Assembly (NCBI RefSeq): GCF_012726265.1
Contig: NZ_JAASAG010000003.1
Span: 298,522-362,521 of the forward strand
Direction: 5' to 3'
Source of the DNA: Streptomyces sp. HNM0575
GTDB lineage: Bacteria > Actinomycetota > Actinomycetes > Streptomycetales > Streptomycetaceae
DNA: 64,000 nucleotides
Numbering within the stretch: position 1 is the stretch's first letter; each line of letters opens with the position of its first letter. The translations under genes were made by a program, and so were the position numbers. The notes beneath the pieces were generated by a model, which worked only from the letters and a program-made list of their open reading frames with translations, ran no database searches and was not told the DNA's origin. This document shows, one piece after another, positions 17,134 through 24,858 of this stretch.

Positions 17134-18107
17134 GCTGCGCTCCTTACGGTCTGTGCCAGCAGGTCGGTCACGGCGTGGATGGCGCAGAGCTTCGGCACGC
17201 GGGTGCCGGTGAGCGCGGCGAGCTCGACCACGGCGGCCAGGAGCACGTCCAGCTCCATCGGCTTGCCGCTCTCCAGGTCCTGGAGGGTGGAGGTCTTGTG
17301 CTCGCCGACGCGTTCGGCTCCGGCCAGCCGCTTCTCGACGGAGATGTCGGGGCGGCAGCCGACGGCCCCGGCCACCGCGAGCGTCTCGCGCATCATCGTC
17401 GCCACCAGCGCCCTGGTGTCCTGGTGGCGGCAGATCTGCGCCATGGTCGCGCGGGAGAGCGCGCTGAGCGGATTGAAGGCGATGTTGCCGATGAGCTTGA
17501 TCCACACGTCGTTGCGGATGTCTGCCTCGACGGGGCACTTCAGCCCGCCCGCCTTCATGGCCTCGCTGAAGTCCTCGCAGCGCCTGGAGTCGGTGGTGTC
17601 GGGCTCGCCTATCGAGAAGCGGGTGCCTTCCAAGTGCCGTACGACGCCGGGCCCTTGGAGCTGGGTGGCCGCGTAGACGACGCAGCCGACGGCGCGTTCG
17701 GGCGGAAGCACCGCGCTGACGGCGCCGCCGGGGTCCACGCTCTCTATGCGCCTGCCCTCGTAGGGGCCTTCGAGACCGTGGAAGTACCACCAGGGAATGC
17801 CGTTCTGCGCGGCCACCACGGCCGTGTCCTCGCCGAGCAGGGGGTGGACCAGCGGCCCGCACTCGGCGTACGAGTTGGCCTTGAGTCCCAGGAAGACGTA
17901 GTCGACGGGCCCGATGGCGGACGGGTCGTCGGTGGCGTGCACGCGTGCGGTGAAGTCACCGCGGGGGCTGAGGACCTGTACGCCGTGCTCCTTCATGGCG
18001 GCCAGGTGCGGTCCGCGGGCTATCAGGTGTACGTCCGCGCCCGCGCGGTGCAGTGCTGCACCGACGTAGGCGCCTATCGCTCCGGCACCGACGACTGCGA
18101 CTTTCAT
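17130..18107 (-). CDS. Ketopantoate reductase (PanE/ApbA) family protein
   Basis: A 325-residue NADPH-dependent reductase-like protein. The N-terminal Rossmann motif is MKVAVVGAGAIGAYVGAALH; LGLKANSYAE and AAQNGIPWWYFHGLEG precede the C-terminal helical domain with NDVWIKLIGNIAFNPLSALS (the catalytic Lys and Asn region). It opens the formate dehydrogenase operon and overlaps fdhA2, which is not a usual place for pantothenate synthesis. It may act on another 2-oxo acid such as a metabolite of oxalate or glyoxylate (inference). ATG 18107 has GGAGAG six bases upstream. A GntR-type motif lies 49 bp before the start. Confidence 0.85.
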   Translation of the reverse strand: MKVAVVGAGAIGAYVGAALHRAGADVHLIARGPHLAAMKEHGVQVLSPRGDFTARVHATDDPSAIGPVDYVFLGLKANSYAECGPLVHPLLGEDTAVVAAQNGIPWWYFHGLEGPYEGRRIESVDPGGAVSAVLPPERAVGCVVYAATQLQGPGVVRHLEGTRFSIGEPDTTDSRRCEDFSEAMKAGGLKCPVEADIRNDVWIKLIGNIAFNPLSALSRATMAQICRHQDTRALVATMMRETLAVAGAVGCRPDISVEKRLAGAERVGEHKTSTLQDLESGKPMELDVLLAAVVELAALTGTRVPKLCAIHAVTDLLAQTVRSAA

Positions 18108-18155
18108 ATCCGCTCTCCGTTCGGTTGAGGGGACCGAGCGTGGGGGAACCAGGAT

Positions 18156-18176
18156 GGTCGACAGAATATTGTATAC
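18156..18176 (-). promoter_or_regulatory. Candidate GntR operator A (formate dehydrogenase operon)
   Basis: GTCGACAGAAT at 18156-18166, followed directly by the perfect palindrome TGTATACA (18169-18176), 49 bp before the first gene of the operon. The core is shared with sites before the OFA antiporter, the oxalyl-CoA operon and gntR. TGTATACA cores are known for several FCD-type GntR regulators (for example MdcY). Confidence 0.6.
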
Positions 18177-18322
18177 ACTTGGCTTTCCCAACGGGCAAGA
18201 CGTGTGCGGCGGTTGCGCCGCACACGACCCGACCCGGCCGGTTTCCGGCGCGGACCATTGGTCAGGTCCGAATTATCCCTTCACGGCCGCCCGTGGGGAA
18301 CCCGTCGTCCGTCAGTCGCCCG

Positions 18323-18487
18323 TCAGCCCCCGGTGAAGAGCTGCACGACCTTGAGGATCAGCTCGTAGAGCCCGTACGCCATGGGCAGCCCGACCCACAG
18401 CCATGTGAACGCGAACAGCGCCGCGGGCGGCCGCGCGGCGGTGTCCGCCGGCGCGGCCTCGGGGGTGGTCGTCTCTCCGCCGGTCAT
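18323..18487 (-). CDS. OFA transporter small subunit (54-residue membrane protein)
   Basis: A 54-residue protein with one hydrophobic segment (LFAFTWLWVGLPMAYGLYEL) and a short polar N-terminus. Its ATG overlaps the stop of the OFA-family antiporter gene (ATGA), so the two are made in equal proportion. Small proteins of this type are annotated as MFS transporter small subunits beside oxalate/formate antiporters; the role (stability or assembly of the 12-helix partner) is inferred. It ends the operon. Confidence 0.75.
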   Translation of the reverse strand: MTGGETTTPEAAPADTAARPPAALFAFTWLWVGLPMAYGLYELILKVVQLFTGG

Positions 18488-19878
18488 CGCCCGGTCGCCT
18501 CCCTGGTCTCTGCGCCGCCCTCCTGGCCGGCGGCCGCCACGGCCGTCGCGGGCTCGTGGAACTTCGGATTCACCGGCCGGATCAGCTCGTTGGCGATGAA
18601 GCCCACGGCCAGCAGCCCGATCATGATGGACAGGGCGAGCCCGTAGAGGCCCGGCCCCGAACGGCCCGCCGCCTCCTGCGAGTCGGCGACCCAGTTGACG
18701 ATCAGCGGGCCGAGTACGCCGGCGGTGGACCAGGCGGTCAGCAGCCGCCCGTGGATGGCGCCGACCTCGTACGTCCCGAACAGGTCCTTCAGATACGCCG
18801 GTACGGTCGCGAAGCCGCCCCCGTAGAAGGAGATGATGACGAGCGCGCACCCGATGAACAGCGGCTTGGAGGAGTCGCCCAGCAGCACGATCCCCAGATA
18901 CATCAGAGCGCCGACGCCGAGGTAGCAGCGGTACATGTTCTTGCGCCCGATGGCGTCGGACGTCGTCGACCACAGGAACCGGCCGCCCATGTTGGCCAGC
19001 GAGAGCAGCGCGACGAAGCCCGCCGCTGCCGAAGCGGAGACCGGCGTGGAGGTGTCGGCGAAGAAGTCGCCGATCATCGGCGCGGCCTTCTCCAGGATGC
19101 CGATGCCGGCGGTGACGTTCATGCACAGCACCACCCACAGGCACCAGAACTGCGGGGTGCGCACGGCGTTGCGAGCCGAGACGTCGGCGGTCGTCACCAT
19201 CGCCTTCTGCGCCTGCTGCTCCTGGGGCTTCTTTCCGCCCGGGGGCCGCCAGCCGTCCGCCGGTACGCGCACGAGCAGCACGCCCAGCGACATGAAGACC
19301 GCGTAGACCAGGCCGTGCACGAGGAAGGCCGCGGCGACGCCGCCGTGGTCCGAGCCGAAGCTCTCCAGCATCTGCGCCGACCACGGCGAGGCGATCAGCG
19401 CGCCGCCGCCGAAGCCCATGATCGCGATGCCGGTGGCCATTCCCGGCCTGTCGGGGAACCACTTGATCAGTGTGGAGACGGGGGAGATGTAGCCGATCCC
19501 GAGGCCGATCCCGCCGATGAAGCCGTAGCCGAAGACGACCAGCCAGTACTGCTCGACGGCGGCGCCCAGCGCCGCGATCAGGAAGCCCGAGCAGAAGCAG
19601 AGCAGGGACACCGTCATCGCCCAGCGCGGTCCGTTGCGCTCCACGAGGGTGCCGCCGAAGGCCGCCGAGAGGCCGAGCATCACGATGCCGAGCTGGAACG
19701 GGAGGGCGCTGGCCGTACCGGACAGTCCGAGCGAGGACTCCAGCGCTGGTTTGAAGACGCTCCACGCGTAGGCCTGACCGATCGACAGATGGACGGACAG
19801 GGCGGCCGGAGGTATCAGCCAGCGGCTCCAACCGGGAGGCGCGACAGTGCGGGAGCGATCGAGAAACCCAGGTGCCAT
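18484..19878 (-). CDS. oxlT: OFA-family oxalate/formate antiporter (MFS)
   Basis: A 464-residue, 12-helix major facilitator. IPPAALSVHLSIGQAYAWSV is the signature of the oxalate:formate antiporter family; IKWFPDRPGMATGIAIMGFG and GRLLTAWSTAGVLGPLIVN are further OFA motifs. A central loop of ~45 residues (PPGGKKPQEQQ region) separates the two bundles. OxlT exchanges oxalate for formate; the neighbouring formate dehydrogenase and the distant oxalyl-CoA genes fit this substrate. The ATG at 19878 is chosen because FLDRSRTVAPPG is the usual family start and the operator motif lies 54 bp upstream, as in the two sister operons. No purine-rich site precedes it, so translation may be leaderless. Confidence 0.88.
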   Translation of the reverse strand: MAPGFLDRSRTVAPPGWSRWLIPPAALSVHLSIGQAYAWSVFKPALESSLGLSGTASALPFQLGIVMLGLSAAFGGTLVERNGPRWAMTVSLLCFCSGFLIAALGAAVEQYWLVVFGYGFIGGIGLGIGYISPVSTLIKWFPDRPGMATGIAIMGFGGGALIASPWSAQMLESFGSDHGGVAAAFLVHGLVYAVFMSLGVLLVRVPADGWRPPGGKKPQEQQAQKAMVTTADVSARNAVRTPQFWCLWVVLCMNVTAGIGILEKAAPMIGDFFADTSTPVSASAAAGFVALLSLANMGGRFLWSTTSDAIGRKNMYRCYLGVGALMYLGIVLLGDSSKPLFIGCALVIISFYGGGFATVPAYLKDLFGTYEVGAIHGRLLTAWSTAGVLGPLIVNWVADSQEAAGRSGPGLYGLALSIMIGLLAVGFIANELIRPVNPKFHEPATAVAAAGQEGGAETREATGR

Positions 19879-19922
19879 GGCCAGGAGGTTAGGAAGTTGA
19901 AGAGCGGATGACCAGAGGCGCG

Positions 19923-19943
19923 ACAGATTTCGTCGACAGTATG
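19923..19943 (-). promoter_or_regulatory. Candidate GntR operator B (OFA antiporter)
   Basis: ACAGATTTCGTCGACAGTAT plus G (19923-19943) matches the reverse complement of site C at 18 of 21 positions. Core GTCGACAGTAT is at 19932-19942, 54 bp before the antiporter start. Confidence 0.65.
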
Positions 19944-20077
19944 TGGCCGGTCCGCTGCGCCGGGGCGGGGTTGCGCCTAATGAGGGGTTGGGAGACATGA
20001 CAAGCGTGTCGTTCTTCATATTTGAGGCTCAATGCGGACATTTGTGATGTCAGCACCCCCGGAGAAAAGGATTCCTC

Positions 20078-20293
20078 ATGCGATCTGTCATCCGTCCCGC
20101 CTTCGTAGGGCTCGCGGTAGTCGGCATGGCCTTCGCGGGCGCCGCTACTGCCCAGGCTTGCGACGACGACTCTCCCTCGACGGTGAACGTCGCCAACTTC
20201 GAGGACAGCTTCAACGAGGACAGCTACAACGACTTCACCTTCACCGACAGCTTCAACGGCACCATCATCGACGGTGACCTGACGATCAACTGA
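20078..20293 (+). CDS. Small secreted acidic protein
   Basis: A 71-residue protein with GGAGAAAAGG seven bases before the ATG. Residues 1-27 are a clear signal peptide ending AQA. The mature 44 residues begin Cys-Asp-Asp-Asp and are dominated by Asp, Asn, Phe and Thr in a loose repeat: NFEDSFNEDSYNDFTFTDSF. There are no Lys or Arg in the mature part. It has the alternating polar/aromatic pattern of surface-active or amyloid-forming peptides but no chaplin, rodlin or lanthipeptide signature that I recognise. Function unknown. It is transcribed divergently from the OFA antiporter and stands alone. Confidence 0.75.
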   Translation: MRSVIRPAFVGLAVVGMAFAGAATAQACDDDSPSTVNVANFEDSFNEDSYNDFTFTDSFNGTIIDGDLTIN

Positions 20294-20343
20294 CGGGTCC
20301 TGCGACGGGCGGGGCGGCCACGGCATCAGCCGGGGCCGCCCCG

Positions 20344-20394
20344 CTTCCGTGTGCCTGCGGCTTCCGTGTGCCGGCGGCTTCCGTGTGCCTGCGG
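20344..20394. repeat. 17-bp tandem repeat, three copies
   Basis: Units starting at 20344, 20361 and 20378 (cttccgtgtgcctgcgg with one variant) and the first bases of a fourth, just beyond the stop of the MBL-fold gene. Confidence 0.85.
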
Positions 20395-20404
20395 CTTCCA
20401 TGCG

Positions 20405-21220
20405 TCAGCAGCGGTCGGGCTCCCCGGGACCTCCCGGCTCGGCGCACGGTCCGCCGACTTCGGCGGACTCCCCGGCTCCGGGGCGGAGGACCGTACCGGG
20501 CACGGCGACGGAGACCGGGCCTGCGAACGAATCCCGGGCGGCGCGCACCGCGTCCCGGTGCGGGGTGCCGGGCCACAGATGGGTCAGCAACAGCCGTGCG
20601 GCGCCCGCCTGCTGGGCGTAGCGCCCGGCCAGGCGCGCGGAGAGCAGATGCGCGGCGTCCTCGGGGGGCACGGTCTCCGGGTGCGTGGCTTCCGAGAGGA
20701 AGAGGTCGGCGTTCCGCGCCAGTTCGGGCACCTCCGGGCTCGGGCCCGTGTCCCCGGTGTAGGCGAAGACGGCGCCGCACGGGCCGGTCAGCCGGACGCC
20801 GGCGTTGGGCACGAAGTGCGGGAGCAGCCGGGTCTCCACGTCGAAGGGGCCGATCCGCAGACGTGCGCCGGCGGTGATCCCGTGCGGCGTACGGAAGCCG
20901 TCGAGCATGCCGGGCCGGTCGAGTGCCAGCACCGCGTCGAGGGCGCCCGGCGGCGAGTACAGCGGGAGCGGCGGGGGAGCGGAGCCGCCGAGTGCGCGGG
21001 CGCGCAGCAGCGGGTTGAGGTCCGCGCAGTGGTCCGGATGTCCGTGGGTGACCAGCACCGCGTCGACGTCCTCCGGGCGGATACGGGCCAGCAGGGGCGG
21101 GAGCGTCGCGTACCCCGGATCGAGCAGGAGGCGGAAGCCGTCGCAGACGAGCAGATAGCCGCTGCACCCCTGGTCCGGAGTGGGCCAGGCGCCGCGGCCG
21201 CCGAGCACGGTCAGTTCCAC
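20405..21220 (-). CDS. MBL-fold metallo-hydrolase
   Basis: A 271-residue zinc-dependent hydrolase of the metallo-beta-lactamase superfamily, RNase Z/ElaC-like branch. The metal motif THGHPDHCADLN (HxHxDH) lies near residues 66-71; the aspartate in AYTGDTGPSPEV and the histidines in LSEATHPET and LLTHLWPGT supply the remaining ligands. The C-terminal ~25 residues are Gly/Pro rich. The GTG at 21220 has GGGGAGG seven bases upstream. Substrate unknown; cyclic nucleotide or phosphodiester hydrolysis is common in this branch. It lies 34 bp downstream of the methyltransferase gene on the same strand, so they are probably cotranscribed. Confidence 0.85.
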   Translation of the reverse strand: MELTVLGGRGAWPTPDQGCSGYLLVCDGFRLLLDPGYATLPPLLARIRPEDVDAVLVTHGHPDHCADLNPLLRARALGGSAPPPLPLYSPPGALDAVLALDRPGMLDGFRTPHGITAGARLRIGPFDVETRLLPHFVPNAGVRLTGPCGAVFAYTGDTGPSPEVPELARNADLFLSEATHPETVPPEDAAHLLSARLAGRYAQQAGAARLLLTHLWPGTPHRDAVRAARDSFAGPVSVAVPGTVLRPGAGESAEVGGPCAEPGGPGEPDRC

Positions 21221-21254
21221 GGGGGCGCCTCCCCGTCCCGCCGCACCCCTTCGT

Positions 21255-21953
21255 TCATCGCTTGACGCAGGTGTACGAGGCGAAGACCGATGCGCGGAAG
21301 GAGGAGTCGGCGATCTCGAAGCCCGCGGCTGTGAGCATCGGCTCGAACAGCCAGCGGAACGTGCTGTGTTCGGTGCGGATGTGCTCCGCGAGCTCCTCGC
21401 GGGTGTAGGCCGTGGCGGGGTCCTCGGGTGCCTTGGCGAGCCAGTCGTCGAGGACGCTCTCCGCCTGCTCCGGAGCGAAGTCGTAGAGGAGGTCGTGCAG
21501 CCGTAGGACGCCGCCCGGGCGGAGCATCCCGGCGATGCGGCGCAGTGCCAGCACCTTCCAGAAGTCGGGGAGTTGATGCAGTGCGTGGCGGGTGAAGACC
21601 GCGTCGGCCGGAGCGCCGGAGTGCTCGTACGTGAGGAATCCGCCCCGTACGCACTCCAGCGCCGGGAGGCCCTCCGCGGTGGCGCGCTCTCGCAGCACGT
21701 CACGCATGACGGGCGAGATCTCCACGGCGACCACGCGCCCGAAGTGCCGTGCGGCAGGTACCGCGAACTGGCCGGTGCCCGCGCCGAGATCGACGACGAC
21801 CGACTCCGCGGAGAGCCCGCGGGAGCGGAGCAGCGTGATGTCCGCACCCGGGTCGGGGCGTCCCTGCTTGCGGTCGAAGCCGCCGACGAAGTCGGGGTCG
21901 AGGTGCTCGGGGCCTGCGTGCGCGAGTTCGTCGGGCATCCAGTCGCGGTCCAT
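21255..21953 (-). CDS. Class I SAM-dependent methyltransferase
   Basis: A 232-residue methyltransferase. SAM-binding motif VVVDLGAGTGQFAVPAAR lies near residues 52-69, the acidic strand end is VVAVEISPVM, and FTRHALHQLPDFWKVLALRR plus IAGMLRPGGVLRLHDLLYDF are motifs II and III of UbiE/Methyltransf_11-type enzymes. The ATG at 21953 is preferred; a GTG six codons upstream (21971) is possible and neither has a strong ribosome binding site. The substrate cannot be read from sequence. Divergent from gntR. Confidence 0.85.
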   Translation of the reverse strand: MDRDWMPDELAHAGPEHLDPDFVGGFDRKQGRPDPGADITLLRSRGLSAESVVVDLGAGTGQFAVPAARHFGRVVAVEISPVMRDVLRERATAEGLPALECVRGGFLTYEHSGAPADAVFTRHALHQLPDFWKVLALRRIAGMLRPGGVLRLHDLLYDFAPEQAESVLDDWLAKAPEDPATAYTREELAEHIRTEHSTFRWLFEPMLTAAGFEIADSSFRASVFASYTCVKR

Positions 21954-22138
21954 GGGAAGGGAGACTGGCACGGCCCGCGACAGCGGCGCGCGCCATTATC
22001 GGGCGGGCCGAGGCGCACCGGGAGGGGGCCGGAACGCGCGGCGTCGGGCACTCGGGGCGGGCGCTCGGCGCGGGAGCCGGAGCGGGAATCGGGCGCCGGG
22101 GGCGGGAGCCGGCTCCCGTGCCTCGGGATGCGGGTGGG

Positions 22139-22152
22139 TGTGACGCGTCACA
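22139..22152. promoter_or_regulatory. Perfect palindrome TGTGACGCGTCACA
   Basis: A 14-bp perfect dyad in the divergent gap. Half sites TGTGA/TCACA match the Crp/Fnr consensus, but the spacer is 4 rather than 6 bases, so another dimeric regulator is as likely. Confidence 0.5.
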
Positions 22153-22200
22153 GAGGGGCGGAAGATGCCCCCTACACCCGGCACAGGCGCAGTGCACTCC

Positions 22201-22211
22201 GTAGACTGTAT
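22201..22211 (+). promoter_or_regulatory. Candidate GntR operator D (autoregulation)
   Basis: GTAGACTGTAT differs by one base from the site C core GTCGACTGTAT and lies 82 bp before the gntR start. It overlaps a possible -10 TAGACT, so binding would repress the regulator's own gene. Confidence 0.5.
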
Positions 22212-22292
22212 TCAATAGCCAGAAGTTCGGGTTCCCTGTTCCTGGTCCGCTGTGACCAGGCCGGGGTCCGCCCGGGAGTCAAGGAGTAGCCG

Positions 22293-22970
22293 ATGCTGTC
22301 CGCGGGTCTGCCGGAAGGCACCATGCCCAAGCTCGAGCGGCCGGGGCCGCTCCGCGAGCGGGTCTACGAGGCGCTGCTGGAGCTGATCACCACGCGCTCG
22401 CTCAGGCCCGGGCAGCATCTCGTCGAGAGCGAACTCGCCCAGCATCTCGGCGTCTCACGGCAGCCCGTGCGCGAGGCGTTGCAGCGGCTGAACACCGACG
22501 GATGGGTCGATCTGCGCCCCGCGCAGGGGGCGTTCGTGCACGAGCCGACGGAGGACGAGGCCGATCAGCTGCTGACGGTCCGTACGCTGCTGGAGGCGGA
22601 GGCGGCCCGGCTCGCCGCGGTGCACGCGGACTCCGCCGGCATCGCGGAGCTGGAGGACCTGTGCGCCCGCGGTGAGGCGGCCGTCGGCGGCGAGGAGGTC
22701 GAGGCGGTCGTGGAGGCCAACGCGGCGTTCCACGCACGGGTGATGGGCCTGGCGGGGAACGCGGTCCTCGCGGAGCTGGCCCGCCAGGTAGACCGCAGGG
22801 TGCGCTGGTACTACACGCCGGTGGCGCGGCAGCGCGGCGCGCAGTCCTGGATCGAGCACCGCGAGCTGATCGCGGCCATCACCGACGGCGACGAGGGCCG
22901 TGCCGCCGAGGTCATGCGGAAGCACACGGAGCACACGCGCCGCTCGTACCACGAGCGCGAACGCCCCTGA
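22293..22970 (+). CDS. GntR-family (FCD) transcriptional regulator
   Basis: A 225-residue dimeric DNA-binding regulator. The winged helix-turn-helix occupies residues ~18-88: LRERVYEALLELITTRSLRP, GQHLVESELAQHLGVSRQPV, REALQRLNTDGWVDLRPAQG. The C-terminal FCD ligand domain (~90-215) keeps the metal/ligand residues: Asn-x-x-Phe-His in EANAAFHARVM and His in IEHRELIAAI and RKHTEHTRRS. AAGGAG lies six bases before the ATG. It lies between the two oxalate/formate blocks and its own upstream region carries the same motif as those operons, so it is the best candidate for their regulator; the ligand would be a small carboxylate or CoA thioester (inference). Confidence 0.9.
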   Translation: MLSAGLPEGTMPKLERPGPLRERVYEALLELITTRSLRPGQHLVESELAQHLGVSRQPVREALQRLNTDGWVDLRPAQGAFVHEPTEDEADQLLTVRTLLEAEAARLAAVHADSAGIAELEDLCARGEAAVGGEEVEAVVEANAAFHARVMGLAGNAVLAELARQVDRRVRWYYTPVARQRGAQSWIEHRELIAAITDGDEGRAAEVMRKHTEHTRRSYHERERP

Positions 22971-23334
22971 GAGCCGGACGGCCGCGCTGCTGCCGTACCC
23001 GCCTCGCTGCTTCGCCGCCTCGCGGAGGGTGCGGGCGCGCACGGAGTGGTCGTCGGAGCGGGGGTTGGGGCGGCGGCGCGGTAGCGGGAACGCTTCGCGG
23101 CTTCGCGGAGTCCTTTGTCCATTGCATGGAAAAAGTCGAAGCAGTTTCTGCAGAACTTCTTCCCCCTTGCGCAGAGCGCTGGTACGTTCCCAGTCAATCC
23201 CCGGGGAGCGACCCACGCTCCGCGGGAGAGGTCGACGAGAAGTCCGGCCCCGGGCAGGGGAGTTGGTCTCCCTGCCGCCGGGCCGGGTGGCTTCCCGAGA
23301 GCCGTTCGACGGTGGCCAGGGGAGGAGGGTGGCG
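22971..23334. other. Upstream region of the ROK regulator
   Basis: A 364-bp gap. It contains TTTGTCCA-N5-TGGAAAAA (23114-23134) and the palindrome TTCTGCAGAA (23146-23155), listed separately. No reading frame of its own. Confidence 0.5.
23114..23140 (+). promoter_or_regulatory. Candidate ROK operator 1
   Basis: TTTGTCCA, five bases, TGGAAAAA, then AG and YC: an imperfect inverted repeat that recurs upstream of the sugar dehydrogenase gene at 32387-32413 (about 20 of 27 positions equal). The palindrome TTCTGCAGAA follows at 23146-23155. Confidence 0.5.
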
Positions 23335-24528
23335 GTGAGGCGCATGACTGCTCGGCCCGCGAACGCCCACCAGGCGCGACTGCTCCGCCTGTTGCGTGAC
23401 GGCGGCCCGAACTCCCGCGCCGAACTGGGCGACCACGTCGACCTCTCCCGCTCCAAGCTCGCCGTGGAGATCGACCGCCTGCTGGAGACAGGGCTCGTCG
23501 TCGCCGACGGGCTCGCCGCCTCCCGCGGCGGCCGGCGTTCGCACAACGTGCGGCTGACACCCGAACTCCGTTTCCTGGGCGTCGACATCGGCGCCACGTC
23601 CGTCGATGTGGCGGTCACCAACCCCGAGTTGGAGATCCTGGGACACCTCAACCAGCCGATGGACGTGCGTGAGGGCCCGGTCGCGGTCTTCGACCAGGTG
23701 CTCGCGATGGTCGGCAAGCTCCGCGACTCCGGTGTCGCCGCCGAGGGCTTCGACGGCGCCGGGATCGGAGTCCCGGGCCCGGTGCGCTTCCCCGAGGGCG
23801 TACCGGTGGCGCCGCCGATCATGCCCGGCTGGGACGGCTTTCCCGTACGGGAGGCCCTCGGCCAGGAGCTGGGCTGCCCCGTCATGGTCGACAACGACGT
23901 GAACCTCATGGCCATGGGCGAGATGCAGGCCGGAGTCGCCCGCTCCGTGCGGGACTTCTTCTGCGTGAAGATCGGCACCGGCATCGGCTGCGGCGTCGTC
24001 GCCGGAGGCGAGGTGCACCGCGGCACCACGGGAAGCGCCGGCGACATCGGGCACATCCAGGTCGAGCTGGAGGGCCGGCAGTGCCCGTGCGGCAACCGCG
24101 GCTGCCTGGAGGCCTACTTCGGAGGAGCCGCGCTCGCGCGTGACGCCGAGGCCGCCGCGCGCGACGGGCTGTCGGCGGAGCTGGCCACGCGGCTGGAGGC
24201 CGCGGGACGGCTGACCGCCGAGGACGTGGCCACCGCGGCCGCCGCGGGCGACGGCACCTCACTCGACCTCATCCGCGACGGCGGCGCCCGCGTCGGCCAG
24301 GTCATCGCGGGCTTGGTCAGCTTCTTCAACCCCGGGCTCGTGGTGATCGGCGGCGGTGTGACCGGGCTCGGCCACACGCTGCTCGCGAGCATCCGCACAC
24401 AGGTCTACAGCCGGTCGCTGCCCCTGGCGACCGGCAATCTCCCCATCGTCCTGGGCGAGTTGGGCCCCGCCGCCGGCGTGACCGGAGCCGCCCGGCTCAT
24501 CAGCGACCACCTCTTCTCACCGGCCTGA
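23335..24528 (+). CDS. ROK-family transcriptional regulator
   Basis: A 397-residue ROK (repressor, ORF, kinase) protein. The N-terminal winged helix (residues ~10-70: NAHQARLLRLLRDGGPNSRA, LSRSKLAVEIDRLLETGLVV) binds DNA. The sugar-kinase-like domain has the phosphate-1-type motif GVDIGATSVDVAV, the ROK motif region IGTGIGCGVVAGGEV, the sugar-contacting GSAGDIGHIQVE and the zinc site CPCGNRGCLEAY. The GTG at 23335 has GGAGGA eight bases upstream. It precedes the RbsA-type ABC operon on the same strand, so it probably represses sugar uptake until an inducer sugar binds. Confidence 0.93.
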   Translation: MRRMTARPANAHQARLLRLLRDGGPNSRAELGDHVDLSRSKLAVEIDRLLETGLVVADGLAASRGGRRSHNVRLTPELRFLGVDIGATSVDVAVTNPELEILGHLNQPMDVREGPVAVFDQVLAMVGKLRDSGVAAEGFDGAGIGVPGPVRFPEGVPVAPPIMPGWDGFPVREALGQELGCPVMVDNDVNLMAMGEMQAGVARSVRDFFCVKIGTGIGCGVVAGGEVHRGTTGSAGDIGHIQVELEGRQCPCGNRGCLEAYFGGAALARDAEAAARDGLSAELATRLEAAGRLTAEDVATAAAAGDGTSLDLIRDGGARVGQVIAGLVSFFNPGLVVIGGGVTGLGHTLLASIRTQVYSRSLPLATGNLPIVLGELGPAAGVTGAARLISDHLFSPA

Positions 24529-24858
24529 CCCGACTGCTCAAGGCCGGGCGCCCGCCCGGCCCCCACGGCCCAGCGGCCCCGTAGTACAGCGCGTGCACCG
24601 CCCCGCACCACGGCATCCGCCGCGTACGCCCTCCGGATCCCGTACCTCTCAGCGCATTCCGGCACCTCCGCACATTCCGGCACTTCAGCGCACACCCGCA
24701 TCCCGTGACCCCGGCACCCGCACCCCGGCACCCGCACACCACGGCACACCCGATATTCCGTACATCAGCATCCGCACCCCCTACGAGCACCGGCGCCCGG
24801 TTCGGGCGTCCAGCACGGTCCCGCCTGTCCGTACGAAGTACGCACGGAGGCCCCCGCC
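24529..24858. other. ROK to ABC transporter gap
   Basis: A 330-bp gap. A hairpin (ggccggg/cccggcc, 24542-24561, 6-nt loop) right after the ROK gene may terminate it. The rest is full of short direct repeats (cacattccggcac, cccggcacccgca). No clear promoter was recognised. Confidence 0.4.

Larger units (their letters stand above)
21972..22292. other. Divergent regulatory region methyltransferase / gntR
   Basis: A 321-bp gap. It contains a 16-bp perfect palindrome (22103-22118), the 14-bp palindrome TGTGACGCGTCACA (22139-22152) and GTAGACTGTAT (22201-22211), where TAGACT could serve as a -10 box for gntR. Confidence 0.5.
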
